From: Gammaproteobacteria bacterium
Lineage (GTDB): Bacteria > Pseudomonadota > Gammaproteobacteria > Arenicellales > JAHEKD01
Direction: 5' to 3'
Assembly: GCA_024638545.1 (NCBI GenBank)
Contig: JAHEKD010000119.1
Span: 1 to 7,264, forward strand
Length of the DNA stretch: 7,264 bases
Shown here: positions 1 to 7,121 of the stretch, one piece after another
Layout: every line of letters begins with the position of its first letter
Numbering within the stretch: the first letter of the stretch is position 1
Position numbers and translations under genes: made by a program
The notes under the pieces: generated by a model
The model's input: the letters and a program-made list of their open reading frames with translations, nothing else
The model's database searches: none
Told to the model about the DNA's origin: nothing

Positions 1-708
1 AGTGTCTCGATGAAGTCGAAGTTTGAAGCGCTGGGGATAGATAAAGCCCTTTTAATTAGCAACTGGGGCAAACCGATTTATGCCGATTCTGATAAGGTCT
101 TGGCACTGAAAAAGTGCTGGAAGATTGATGGCAAATTTATCATCGAGTATTCAGGAAATTTTGGCTTTGTACATGAATATGAAACAATTAAAAACGCAAT
201 TTATTTACTTAAAGACAACACCGATATTATATTTTTATTTATCGGATCGGGAAGGCACTATGAATTGCTTCAGGAGTATGTGAAAAATAAAAAGTTGGGT
301 AACGTTTTGTTCAAACCTTACCAGCCGACAAGTAAATTGTCTGAATCGCTGTCTCTCGCAAATCTGCACCTGATCACGTTTAAGCCGCAGATGGAGGGGC
401 TGGTATTTCCAAGTAAATTTTATAGCATATGTTCCGCCGCACGCCCGGTTTTATTCATCGGCGATCGGAATACGGAACTTGCTGGAATAATCAGGGCCAG
501 CGATTGTGGCAGCTGTTTTGATGCGGGTCAGACACGGCAGATAGTCGACTATATAGTTAAAAGTTCATCATCTGCTGAACTGCTTGCCAGGCAAGGTGAA
601 AATGCGTATAAATTATTTCTGCAAAAATATACGTTCAAACATGCGCAGACTAAATGGTCAAAGGTGCTGGATGATCTGGGATCTGGGGACACAATACTTA
701 ATTCTTAG
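1..708 (+). CDS. Glycosyltransferase, GT4/WcaI-WbuB-like, C-terminal part (5' end outside window)
   Basis: The reading frame is open from the first base, so the ATG at 10 is probably an internal methionine and the true start lies upstream. What remains (about 235 residues) resembles the nucleotide-sugar-binding C-terminal half of GT-B fold family 4 glycosyltransferases. Counting from the ATG at 10, there is a YSGNFG segment near residues 47-52 where the family has Y(A/S)GN(I/L)G, FLFIGSG near 75-81, NVLFKPYQP near 98-106, a VFPSKFYSI stretch near 132-140 (the acceptor/donor loop region, usually VPSK.Y), and ARPVLFI then ELAGII near 144-161. Such enzymes transfer a sugar during exopolysaccharide, capsule or O-antigen assembly at the cytoplasmic face of the membrane. 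Donor and acceptor cannot be inferred. The last nine residues (GSGDTILNS) and the stop codon lie inside a long inverted repeat, so the natural C-terminus may have been altered by that repeat. Family call is good; exact function unknown. Confidence 0.85.
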   Translation, partial: SVSMKSKFEALGIDKALLISNWGKPIYADSDKVLALKKCWKIDGKFIIEYSGNFGFVHEYETIKNAIYLLKDNTDIIFLFIGSGRHYELLQEYVKNKKLGNVLFKPYQPTSKLSESLSLANLHLITFKPQMEGLVFPSKFYSICSAARPVLFIGDRNTELAGIIRASDCGSCFDAGQTRQIVDYIVKSSSSAELLARQGENAYKLFLQKYTFKHAQTKWSKVLDDLGSGDTILNS

Positions 709-733
709 GAATTAAGTATTGTGTCCCCAGATC
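680..733. repeat. Perfect 25-bp inverted repeat with 4-base loop (REP/MITE-like palindrome)
   Basis: Arms at 680-704 and 709-733 are exact reverse complements, separated by TTAG. The left arm begins GATCTGGGGACAC and the palindrome centre is AATTC-TTAG-GAATT. The loop holds the TAG stop (706-708) of the plus-strand glycosyltransferase gene, and the right arm ends one base before the serA stop codon (735-737) of the minus strand. The foot GATCTGG is tandemly repeated at 673-679 and 680-686, so the left end has an extra partial copy. Neither side has a T-run after the stem, which argues against a canonical intrinsic terminator, although such a strong hairpin between convergent genes could still block transcription or protect 3' ends. 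The core GGGGACACAATACTTAATTC resembles, from memory, palindromes scattered in several proteobacterial genomes near Y1-type (RAYT) transposases. That assignment is not verified. Confidence 0.9.
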
Positions 734-734
734 G

Positions 735-2321
735 TTATAGCTGGATCACTTTTGCCTTGATTACATCATCAATTGCCAGAATCTCGTCGAGTACATCTTG
801 TTCAGGACTATTATCTAAATTGATAAAGGCCATTGCCTGCTCGCCAACCACAGTACGGCCCAGGCGCCATTCAGCAATATTGATTTGATGGTTCGCCAGT
901 ATGGTTCCTACCTTGCCGATAACGCCGGGTCTGTCATGGTTAAGCATTAGCAAAATTGTACCGGTGGGATCTATATCCAGATGATAATCACTTATCTGGA
1001 CAATCCTGGGGCGACCGTGAAATAAAGTACCGGAGATCAGACGGCTGTAATCATCATCAAAATGGCATATTACACTGACCAGGGTGCTGTAATCAGTTGA
1101 ATGCTCAGATTGTGACTGCGTCATGACAATACCGTGTGTTTCAGCCAGCGCAGGAGCGCTAATGTAATTGACGTTTCCACCGTGAATATTATCCAGAATG
1201 CCCTTCAATACACCGCATGCAACCGGTTTGACGAGTGTGGCAGAACGTTCACCATGAATTTCAATTTCTATTTTATTGATGGTTGCATCGGCCATATGGA
1301 ATTGTAGTGCCCCAATCTTTTCCGCCAGGCTCAGATAAGGCTGTATGTATCGGTATTCTGGTCCTGTTGAAAACGGCATGTTGATGCTGTTTTTAAAATC
1401 CCGCTCATTAAGGGCATCAACCACTTGTTCGACAATTTGAGTGGCAACATCACGCTGTGCTTCCCGCGTGCTGGCGCCAAGGTGTGGCAGGGTCAATACA
1501 TTTTCAAGCCCGATTAGAGGATGATCTTTCTGGGGTGGCTCAGTTCTGTAGACATCAACAGCGGCCGCTTTAACATGACCAGATTTAAGGGCATCCGCCA
1601 ATGCCTGCTCATCAATCAGTTTACCTCGAGCTGCATTGATGACAATTACGCCAGGCTTTGTCTGTGCCAGTGTTTTCTCATTGAGAATCTTGTCAGTTTC
1701 AGGTGTGGCCACGGTATGCAGTGAAATATAGTCGCTCTTGGCCAGGAGCTCTTCGAGATTGACCAGTTTTACCTGGTATTCGCGGGTGACACTCTCAGAT
1801 ATAAACGGGTCATATGCCAGGATATCCATGCTGAAGCTTTTGGCATAGTTTGACACACGTCTGGCAATCTGGCCAAATCCGATAATTCCGAGGGTTTTTC
1901 GATAGAGCTGCTGACCGGTAAATTTGGATTTTTCCCATCGACCTGATGAAACAACGTGATGCGCCGGGGCAGTATGCCGGCTCACAGCCAGCATCATCGC
2001 CATGGTATGTTCTGCTGTCGCAATTGTATTTGCCTGTGGTGTGTTCATCACGATGATGCCATTTTCTGTTGCGCAATTAATGTCAATATTATCGACGCCA
2101 ATTCCCGCACGGCCAATCACCTTTAGTTTTTCACCGGCCTTTATCACGGTTTCATCTGCACGGGTTGCGCTTCGAATGATTAGTGCGTCATAGTCCCGGA
2201 TTGCGGCGATTAATTCATCATGAGATAAATTGGTCCTTAAATCGTAATCAATATCTGTGTAGTCATTCAGCAGGTCAATGCCAGCCTGTCCAAGTTTATC
2301 TGATACTAAAATTTTAAACAT
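735..2321 (-). CDS. serA: D-3-phosphoglycerate dehydrogenase, long form with ACT domain
   Basis: It oxidises 3-phosphoglycerate to 3-phosphohydroxypyruvate with NAD+, the first step of serine synthesis, in the cytoplasm. The 528-residue protein shows an N-terminal substrate-binding segment with GRAGIGVDNID (70-80), then the Rossmann NAD-binding domain with GIIGFGQIA (145-153) and an acidic residue D171 after the second strand, typical of NAD preference. The catalytic set of the D-2-hydroxyacid dehydrogenase family is present: Arg in NAARGKLID (R232), Glu in YRTEPP (E261) and His in LPHLGAS (H280). Residues about 320-455 form the intervening (ASB) domain of long-form PGDHs, as in Mycobacterium tuberculosis and Bacillus, and about 457-528 form an ACT domain with HDRPGVIGKVG and NIAEW, the usual effector site. 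Feedback inhibition by serine is therefore plausible but not proven. The start is supported by an AAGGA box upstream and by MFKILVSDKL, a normal family N-terminus. It lies 86 bases after serB. Confidence 0.97.
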   Translation of the reverse strand: MFKILVSDKLGQAGIDLLNDYTDIDYDLRTNLSHDELIAAIRDYDALIIRSATRADETVIKAGEKLKVIGRAGIGVDNIDINCATENGIIVMNTPQANTIATAEHTMAMMLAVSRHTAPAHHVVSSGRWEKSKFTGQQLYRKTLGIIGFGQIARRVSNYAKSFSMDILAYDPFISESVTREYQVKLVNLEELLAKSDYISLHTVATPETDKILNEKTLAQTKPGVIVINAARGKLIDEQALADALKSGHVKAAAVDVYRTEPPQKDHPLIGLENVLTLPHLGASTREAQRDVATQIVEQVVDALNERDFKNSINMPFSTGPEYRYIQPYLSLAEKIGALQFHMADATINKIEIEIHGERSATLVKPVACGVLKGILDNIHGGNVNYISAPALAETHGIVMTQSQSEHSTDYSTLVSVICHFDDDYSRLISGTLFHGRPRIVQISDYHLDIDPTGTILLMLNHDRPGVIGKVGTILANHQINIAEWRLGRTVVGEQAMAFINLDNSPEQDVLDEILAIDDVIKAKVIQL

Positions 2322-2332
2322 TGATGAGCAAA

Positions 2333-2337
2333 TCCTT
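2333..2337 (-). promoter_or_regulatory. Ribosome binding site of serA
   Basis: AAGGA on the minus strand, 11 bases before the ATG at 2321. It is the clearest Shine-Dalgarno in the four-gene minus-strand block and supports the chosen serA start. The spacing is slightly long. Confidence 0.6.
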
Positions 2338-2407
2338 AAGTTAGGTAAATGAGTTAAGTAAAAATATGATTAGGTACAATAATAAATAATAGTTTTTAAA
2401 AATGCGT

Positions 2408-3241
2408 TCAACTGAAAAGAGCTAATAAGTATTTTTTTAATTCAGGATTGCAGAACTCAGTATCATTTTTCAGTGCATGAAACAGTTGTCGGGACAGGTC
2501 AGGTTTTGCAGCCCTTATTTTTTCCAATCCTTCACCCGCGCTGCTAAGCGGCAGCACCGGTAATAATGATTCGGATGATATGAAAACGTCAGAATTTTCC
2601 TTGACATTAACACGACTGATCACACCGCCGTAGCCGACAAACTGATCCACGCAGCTTGAAGCCAGATAGTCACTCATTCCGTCGCCGATCAACATGCTTC
2701 GCCCTGATTTACCCGCAAGCAGCTGACTGATTATTGTTTTCTTGCCTTCACTCAGGGTGAGAGGGCTGCGATGGAAGTCAAGGTATTCCGGACTCCAGCT
2801 GGTTTCACCGCCGCCGTTCGACCGCCACCATTGGCCGCTTAACTGATTGTAATTAACGCCGACAGCGTGAATCTGCTTCTCAGTAATGCCCAGCGACAGA
2901 CCAAATTCGCGCACCGGTTCCAGTAAACCGCCGCTAACGATGTAGACATCATGACCGAGTTCACGCAACAAATCTATAACCAGCCTGGCATCTTGTGTTG
3001 CCGTATTTTTATAAGCGTCCTTGAGTTTCAGAATATCTTTTTGCGTTGGTTTAATGAGTTCGAGACGCTTCCCATAGACTTCCTCTAGCCCGATTTCACC
3101 CGCCATAGCAGCGTCTGTCATCTGCTTGACCTGCGAGGTAACGCCTGCAATGTCTGCCAGTTCATCAATGCCTTCGATTCTGGATAACGTTGAATCACAG
3201 TCAAAAATGACGTGCTGATGTCTGAACCATCGTTGAATCAT
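2408..3241 (-). CDS. serB: Phosphoserine phosphatase-type HAD hydrolase
   Basis: Probably hydrolyses O-phospho-L-serine to serine, the last step of the pathway that SerA starts; the adjacent serA gene supports this. The 277-residue protein is a HAD-superfamily phosphatase. Motif I is FDCDST with nucleophile D14 and acid/base D16. Motif II is VSGG (102-105). The motif III lysine is in SEGKKT (K167 or K168). Motif IV is GDGMSD with D187 and D191 for Mg2+. The helical cap lies between motifs I and II (about 20-90). There is no N-terminal ACT domain such as long SerB proteins carry. The loop GDGMSDYLA and the following FVGYGGV are nearer to the eukaryotic/plant-type phosphatases (GDGATD.EA) than to the E. 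coli GDGAND form, judged by eye. A Trp/Gly-rich stretch, WWRSNGGGETSW (138-149), precedes motif III. The start is forced: motif I begins at residue 14, and upstream an in-frame TGA occurs after a few codons without another start. No Shine-Dalgarno is visible. Another small phosphomonoester substrate cannot be excluded. Confidence 0.85.
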   Translation of the reverse strand: MIQRWFRHQHVIFDCDSTLSRIEGIDELADIAGVTSQVKQMTDAAMAGEIGLEEVYGKRLELIKPTQKDILKLKDAYKNTATQDARLVIDLLRELGHDVYIVSGGLLEPVREFGLSLGITEKQIHAVGVNYNQLSGQWWRSNGGGETSWSPEYLDFHRSPLTLSEGKKTIISQLLAGKSGRSMLIGDGMSDYLASSCVDQFVGYGGVISRVNVKENSDVFISSESLLPVLPLSSAGEGLEKIRAAKPDLSRQLFHALKNDTEFCNPELKKYLLALFS

Positions 3242-3250
3242 ATTAAAAAA

Positions 3251-3256
3251 ATTATA
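3251..3256 (-). promoter_or_regulatory. Candidate -10 box of serB (TATAAT)
   Basis: A perfect TATAAT on the minus strand lies only 9 bases before the serB ATG, followed by a T-run and AAT. A transcript starting the usual 6-8 bases downstream would be nearly leaderless. No good -35 hexamer is seen 16-18 bases upstream; that position falls inside the palindrome at 3268-3293. The whole gap is AT-rich, so a chance TATAAT is possible. Confidence 0.35.
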
Positions 3257-3267
3257 GTAGAAATATA

Positions 3268-3293
3268 ATCATATAAAGAACTCTTTATATGAT
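3268..3293. repeat. Perfect 12-bp AT-rich palindrome upstream of serB
   Basis: Arms ATCATATAAAGA (3268-3279) and TCTTTATATGAT (3282-3293) are exact reverse complements around AC. The palindrome lies in the 101-base mutS-serB gap, about 27 bases before the serB start, where a -35 element for the TATAAT at 3251-3256 would be. It could be a regulator's operator. In RNA it could also form a weak AT stem, and since the minus strand then runs into a T-rich stretch ending in seven T, a weak terminator after mutS is a second reading. The symmetry is certain; the function is not. Confidence 0.5.
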
Positions 3294-3342
3294 AACAAGA
3301 ATTTTGTGCTTTTGCTAAATCATTTGCCGTTTATTTGGCTTA

Positions 3343-5937
3343 TTATTGATCGTTCAATATTTTTTTAAGTTTATAAAGTCTTTCGAGTGCCTGCTTTGGT
3401 GTGAGCTCGTCAGGGTCAGTGGCGCTAATCAATTCATAAATTTCTTCCCGGTTCCGTGCGTCTGAAGTAGCATTTTGAACAGGTGACCTAAATAACGGTA
3501 GTTGAGAACAATGATCGGACGATTGCTGATACTGGAGTGTTTCAAGTTCCAGAAGTTTTAATTTTGCCTGCTCGATTACGGATTCAGGAATACCCGCAAG
3601 TTTGGCAACCTGCAGTCCGTAACTCTGGTTGGCAGGTCCTGCAGTGACTGCATAGAGAAATACGATTGAATGCGCATGTTCAATTGCCGACAGATGTACG
3701 TTTATGCAGTTGGGCAGTTGTTCAGGCAGCGTGGTGAGCTCAAAGTAATGGGTAGAGAATAGTGTGAAAGACTGTTTTCTTGATAATTGACAGGCACACG
3801 CCCAGGCCAGCGCCAGGCCATCAAAGGTAGATGTGCCGCGACCAATTTCATCGACCAGCACAAGACTCTGACTGCTGGCATTTCGGAGTATCAACGCCAT
3901 TTCCGTCATTTCAACCATGAATGTCGAACGGCCAGAAGATAAGTCGTCAGATGCACCAATTCGAGTGAATATACGGTCAATGTTGCCAATGACGGCCTGG
4001 CTTGCCGGCACGAAACAGCCGGTGTGAGCAAGCAGCGTTATTATCGCTGTCTGTCGCATGTAGGTACTCTTTCCGCCCATATTAGGTCCTGTAATCAACT
4101 GCATGCGGATTGATTCCGTCAAGGTTGTATCATTGGCAATAAATTCAGATTGCTGAAAGTGTTCAACCACAGGATGGCGTCCCTGCTGGATTGTCAAAAC
4201 GCTCTCCTCCACGAGTTGTGGGCGGCATAAATCCAGTCTTTTGGCCTGGTGAGCAAAATTTACCAGGACATCTATCCGGGCAACAGCAGCGGCACATTTT
4301 TGGATGGCTTTAACAAATTGTGACAGTTCTTTGATAAGCTGCGAGTACAGTAATTTTTCAAGCGATACGGCTTTTTCGTTTGCGCTGAGAATTTTATCTT
4401 CGAATGTTTTTAACTCTTCAGTGATGAATCGCTCGGCATTCTTGAGTGTTTGTCTGCGAACGTAGCCTTCTGGAAGCTCATCGGTAAAACTGCGCGGTAA
4501 CTCAATGTAATACCCGTGTACCCGGTTATAATGAATCTTGAGATTTTTTATCCCGGTGCGCTGTCGCTCAAGGCTTTCCATCTGCAATAGGTACGAGCCG
4601 GAATCCGACTTTAACTTGCGTAACTCATCGAGTTTCTCGCTAAAACCATCAGCGATGACATTGCCTTCTCGCAGGTGTGCAGCCGGTTCTTCTTTGACTG
4701 CATGAAGCAGTGTTTTATGCAGTTCCGTGAAGGGGCCCAGTTTCGCCTTGAGTTGATCCAGCTGCGTTAATTCGCTGCTGTCAGAAAGACCATCAATCAG
4801 TTTAGGCATCACCTTTAATGCATGTCGCAATTTGACCAGGTCACCCGGTCTCGCGGTTTCAAGTGCAATACGGGCTGCGATTCGCTCTATATCACCGATC
4901 GAGCGTAATGTCCTGTAAATAAGTGCCGTATCAATACCCAGCAAATAATCGACACAGGCGTGGCGATCACGTAATTGCTTGTGATTGCGTATCGGGTTGT
5001 TCAACCAGCGACCTAGCAGCCGGCTTCCCATTGGGGTTGCGCATTGATCAAGCAGCGCGATCAATGAAAAGCGTTTATCCCCAGTATTTGACTGGTTAAT
5101 TTCAAGGTGTGTGCGGGTTGCAGCATCGATTTGTAGCAGGCTGTTGTTTTTATGCAGCTTGAAATATTGCAAATGCGGCAACTGGCGTCCATACATGTCC
5201 CTCGCGTAATTCAGCAGGCAACCTGCAGCCTGGATTGCCAGCGGTGAATTTTCCACATCGAAGGCCTTCAGATCAAGGGTGTTGAAACTTTTGGTCAGTA
5301 TTTGTACAGATCGATCATAGTCAAAATGCCAGTCAGATACCGTTTGAACCAGTGCGATGTTGTCAAAATCTGTAGTATGCGCAAATGTCTCGGGGAAAAG
5401 TATTTCCATGGGAGACAGCCTGGTTATTTCATCCTTAAGCGCGGAAACGCTATCCAGCTCAAGCGCGTCGAGACGGCCACTGGCCACTTCAAGCCAAGCC
5501 AGACCAAGTTTGTTTTGAGGGCTGATAAAACCGGCTGCAATCAGGTTTTCCTTGCGATCATCCATGAGGTTTTCATCTGTCAGCGTGCCTGGTGTGATAA
5601 TTCTCTGGACTTTGCGTTCAACAGGGCCTTTTGATTTTTGCGGATCACCGACTTGTTCACAAATGGCAACTGCCTGACCCTTATTGACAAGCTTGGCTAA
5701 ATACTGATCGGCACTGTGGAAGGGAACACCGGCCATCGGGATGGGCTGTCCAGCTGAGCTGCCGCGACTGGTCAGCGTAATGTCCAGCAGTTTAGACGCT
5801 TGTTCTGCATCATCAAAGAACAGCTCGTAAAAATCGCCCATTCTGTAGAATAGTAAAGTTTCAGGATAATCAGCCTTGATACGCAGGTATTGCTGCATCA
5901 TCGGCGTGTGCGCGGTTTTTGCCTGTGCTTGTGCCAC
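3343..5937 (-). CDS. mutS: DNA mismatch repair protein MutS
   Basis: Recognises base mismatches and small loops after replication and recruits MutL, using ATP. The 864 residues are close to the E. coli protein (853) and line up with it by eye throughout. The mismatch-reading Phe-X-Glu is in GDFYELF (F36, E38), at the same numbers as in E. coli. The connector, core and clamp domains follow, including [11 protein letters not shown] and [11 protein letters not shown] (about 473-503). The ABC ATPase has Walker [10 protein letters not shown] (617-625), signature STFMVEMTE (671-679), Walker [12 protein letters not shown] (692-702) and the switch histidine in STHYFEL (H730). A sliding-clamp binding motif, QLPLF (812-816), precedes the C-terminal tail ending in a TPKQALE.LYKLK segment as in other MutS. 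The start codon is GTG (5937); it gives 12 residues before MMQQYL, as in E. coli, so I keep it although no well-spaced Shine-Dalgarno is seen. It begins 9 bases after the suhB stop, suggesting co-transcription and perhaps coupled translation. No key residue is missing. Confidence 0.99.
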   Translation of the reverse strand: MAQAQAKTAHTPMMQQYLRIKADYPETLLFYRMGDFYELFFDDAEQASKLLDITLTSRGSSAGQPIPMAGVPFHSADQYLAKLVNKGQAVAICEQVGDPQKSKGPVERKVQRIITPGTLTDENLMDDRKENLIAAGFISPQNKLGLAWLEVASGRLDALELDSVSALKDEITRLSPMEILFPETFAHTTDFDNIALVQTVSDWHFDYDRSVQILTKSFNTLDLKAFDVENSPLAIQAAGCLLNYARDMYGRQLPHLQYFKLHKNNSLLQIDAATRTHLEINQSNTGDKRFSLIALLDQCATPMGSRLLGRWLNNPIRNHKQLRDRHACVDYLLGIDTALIYRTLRSIGDIERIAARIALETARPGDLVKLRHALKVMPKLIDGLSDSSELTQLDQLKAKLGPFTELHKTLLHAVKEEPAAHLREGNVIADGFSEKLDELRKLKSDSGSYLLQMESLERQRTGIKNLKIHYNRVHGYYIELPRSFTDELPEGYVRRQTLKNAERFITEELKTFEDKILSANEKAVSLEKLLYSQLIKELSQFVKAIQKCAAAVARIDVLVNFAHQAKRLDLCRPQLVEESVLTIQQGRHPVVEHFQQSEFIANDTTLTESIRMQLITGPNMGGKSTYMRQTAIITLLAHTGCFVPASQAVIGNIDRIFTRIGASDDLSSGRSTFMVEMTEMALILRNASSQSLVLVDEIGRGTSTFDGLALAWACACQLSRKQSFTLFSTHYFELTTLPEQLPNCINVHLSAIEHAHSIVFLYAVTAGPANQSYGLQVAKLAGIPESVIEQAKLKLLELETLQYQQSSDHCSQLPLFRSPVQNATSDARNREEIYELISATDPDELTPKQALERLYKLKKILNDQ

Positions 5938-5946
5938 CTTCAGTAA

Positions 5947-6726
5947 TTACTGTTGTTTGCGGATGATTTTGGTTAATGCAATAAAAATTTTCGGGTTTGC
6001 AGCAATGATGTCACCGCTTTGAAGAAATTGGTCATCACCCCTGAAATCTGAAACCAGACCGCCAGCCTCCTGGATCAACAGTGCGCCGGCCGCTATGTCC
6101 CATGGGCTTAAATCGGATTCCCAGAATCCATCCAACCGGCCGCATGCGACATAAGCCAGGTCCAGGGCAGCTGCTCCGGCTCGACGAATACCATGAGAAT
6201 TTTGCATCACTGCTTTAAACGATTCCAGGTAGGCATCGACATTTTTATTCTGACGAAAGGGAAACCCAGTGCCAATCAGGGAGCGCTGCAGAGCGCTGGC
6301 TTTACTGACTCGTATTCGTATATCATTCAGACGGGCACCGCTGCCACGAGAGGCGGCAAATAACTCATTACGCAAGGGATCAAAGATTACACCGTGTTCG
6401 ATAACGCCGTTATGCGAAACGGCTATGGATACAGCAAATTGTGGATATCCGTGTAAAAAATTTGTAGTGCCATCCAGCGGGTCAATGATCCATTCATAAT
6501 CACTGCTTCCCTGTCGGCCGCTCTCTTCACCAAGGATTGCGTGCTCCGGATATGTGTTTTTTATGGTGTATATGATCTCTTCTTCAGCGAGTTTATCGAC
6601 AGCGCTGACGAAGTCATTTCTGCCTTTAACTTCAACGGTCAGTTGATCGATTTGATCGATATGCCGAACAATGATCGATCCTGCTTTTCGAGCAGCCTTA
6701 ACGGCAGTGTTAATAAACGGGTGCAT
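5947..6726 (-). CDS. suhB: Inositol-1-monophosphatase family protein SuhB
   Basis: Belongs to the Mg2+-dependent, Li+-sensitive inositol monophosphatase family. In E. coli SuhB also joins the Nus antitermination complex and supports rRNA transcription and folding; whether this protein does so is inferred from orthology. The 259 residues carry the metal and catalytic motifs GEES (66-69), IDPLDGTTNF (81-90, with D82 and D85) and WDIAAG (209-214), all intact. The N-terminus MHPFINTAVKAARKAG is nearly the same as that of E. coli SuhB (MHPMLNIAVRAARKAG), which fixes the ATG at 6726, although the upstream Shine-Dalgarno is poor. Gene order supports the call: suhB is divergent from trmJ here, as in many proteobacteria. 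It is the promoter-proximal gene of the minus-strand block and is followed by mutS after 9 bases. Confidence 0.97.
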   Translation of the reverse strand: MHPFINTAVKAARKAGSIIVRHIDQIDQLTVEVKGRNDFVSAVDKLAEEEIIYTIKNTYPEHAILGEESGRQGSSDYEWIIDPLDGTTNFLHGYPQFAVSIAVSHNGVIEHGVIFDPLRNELFAASRGSGARLNDIRIRVSKASALQRSLIGTGFPFRQNKNVDAYLESFKAVMQNSHGIRRAGAAALDLAYVACGRLDGFWESDLSPWDIAAGALLIQEAGGLVSDFRGDDQFLQSGDIIAANPKIFIALTKIIRKQQ

Positions 6727-6766
6727 CAGGTCGTTAACTATTTCTTAAATTTATGCTTAAGGTGAG

Positions 6767-6794
6767 ATTTTAATCAGTGAATGCCAATGCGCAA
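6767..6794 (-). promoter_or_regulatory. Candidate suhB promoter
   Basis: On the minus strand TTGCGC (6789-6794) and TAAAAT (6767-6772) are spaced by 16 bases. The -10 matches the sigma70 consensus at 5 of 6 positions and the -35 at only 3 of 6. Transcription would begin near 6760, giving a leader of about 34 bases before suhB. A weak call made by eye. Confidence 0.3.
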
Positions 6795-6822
6795 AGCGAA
6801 TAAAGCTATAATTATGAAAATC

Positions 6823-6851
6823 AAGCCCGCATTTGTGACAAACGCGGACTT
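6823..6851 (-). terminator. Terminator-like hairpin pairing best in minus-strand RNA
   Basis: Arms AAGCCCGCATTT (6823-6834) and AAACGCGGACTT (6840-6851) flank a 5-base loop. Read as plus-strand RNA, two positions are A-C mismatches; read as minus-strand RNA, both become G-U pairs and the 12-bp stem is complete. On the minus strand the stem ends GCGGGCTT followed by GATTTTCAT, a weak T-tract. It could end a transcript coming from the trmJ side (antisense or a small RNA), or form an attenuator in a long suhB leader, about 97 bases before the suhB start. No minus-strand gene upstream of it was recognised. Confidence 0.35.
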
Positions 6852-6971
6852 AAAGATGCAGAAAATGGAAAATATTGAAAAAACAGGTGCAAAACTGACT
6901 GTAGATGAGATGCTGATCAACCCCGATTCGTTCTCAGCGCATCCCTGCTCAAATATACTGGCCAGGCGAAT

Positions 6972-6999
6972 TTTACAATTACCCTGGCAGGTAGATTAT
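6972..6999 (+). promoter_or_regulatory. Candidate trmJ promoter
   Basis: TTTACA (6972-6977, 5 of 6 to the sigma70 -35 consensus) and GATTAT (6994-6999, 4 of 6 to the -10) are spaced by 16 bases. Transcription would begin near 7006 and leave a leader of about 115 bases before trmJ. A short inverted pair, GCCAGG (6961-6966) and CCTGGC (6983-6988), brackets the -35 and may be chance. Low confidence. Confidence 0.25.
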
Positions 7000-7104
7000 C
7001 AAAGTCGCTGCACCGCTGTCATGCTCAACTTCGGCATTGCCTTTTCGCAACATGCATCGAACGCCCGCATGAAATTGCCAATGAACGCCATGCCGCCATC
7101 TGAT

Positions 7105-7111
7105 AGAGGGG
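7105..7111 (+). promoter_or_regulatory. Ribosome binding site of trmJ
   Basis: AGAGGGG lies 10 bases before the ATG at 7122 and favours that start over the second in-frame ATG at 7128, which would be 16 bases away. Confidence 0.5.
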
Positions 7112-7121
7112 CCAGATACTG

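Larger units (their letters stand above)
6727..7121. other. Divergent intergenic region between suhB and trmJ
   Basis: About 395 bases separate the two divergent starts, more than two promoters need. It holds candidate promoters for both genes, an inverted repeat at 6823-6851, and a plus-strand open frame from ATG 6781 (or ATG 6814) to TGA 7120-7122, at most 113 codons, whose stop overlaps the trmJ ATG as TGATG. I do not recognise the translation (it begins MPMRKANKAI and includes KLTVDEMLINPDS), and neither ATG has a well-spaced Shine-Dalgarno. It may be a chance frame, a decayed gene or a real small gene. No tRNA or known RNA gene was recognised here. Confidence 0.6.

Noticed and set aside
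1..708. Glycosyltransferase as a truncated pseudogene starting at the ATG at 10
   Set aside because: The frame is open to the window edge, and the missing N-terminal half is most simply outside the window.
680..733. Classical intrinsic terminator for the convergent genes
   Set aside because: Neither strand has a T-run after the stem, and the stem includes coding sequence. A role in stopping transcription remains possible, but the canonical form is absent.
1521..2193. Several short open frames on both strands inside serA
   Set aside because: They lie wholly within a well-conserved gene in other frames and have no features of their own.
5302..5634. Plus-strand frame of 110 codons inside mutS
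   Set aside because: Antisense to a conserved part of MutS, with no recognisable domain.
6269..6765. Two plus-strand frames opposite suhB
   Set aside because: Shadows of the conserved SuhB coding sequence.
6727..6766. boxA element overlapping the suhB ribosome site, as known for E. coli suhB
   Set aside because: Searched for a GCTCTTTAACA-like motif in the leader and saw none.
6957..6990. Short inverted pair GCCAGG/CCTGGC around the candidate trmJ -35
   Set aside because: Only six bases per arm with a 16-base spacer; easily chance.
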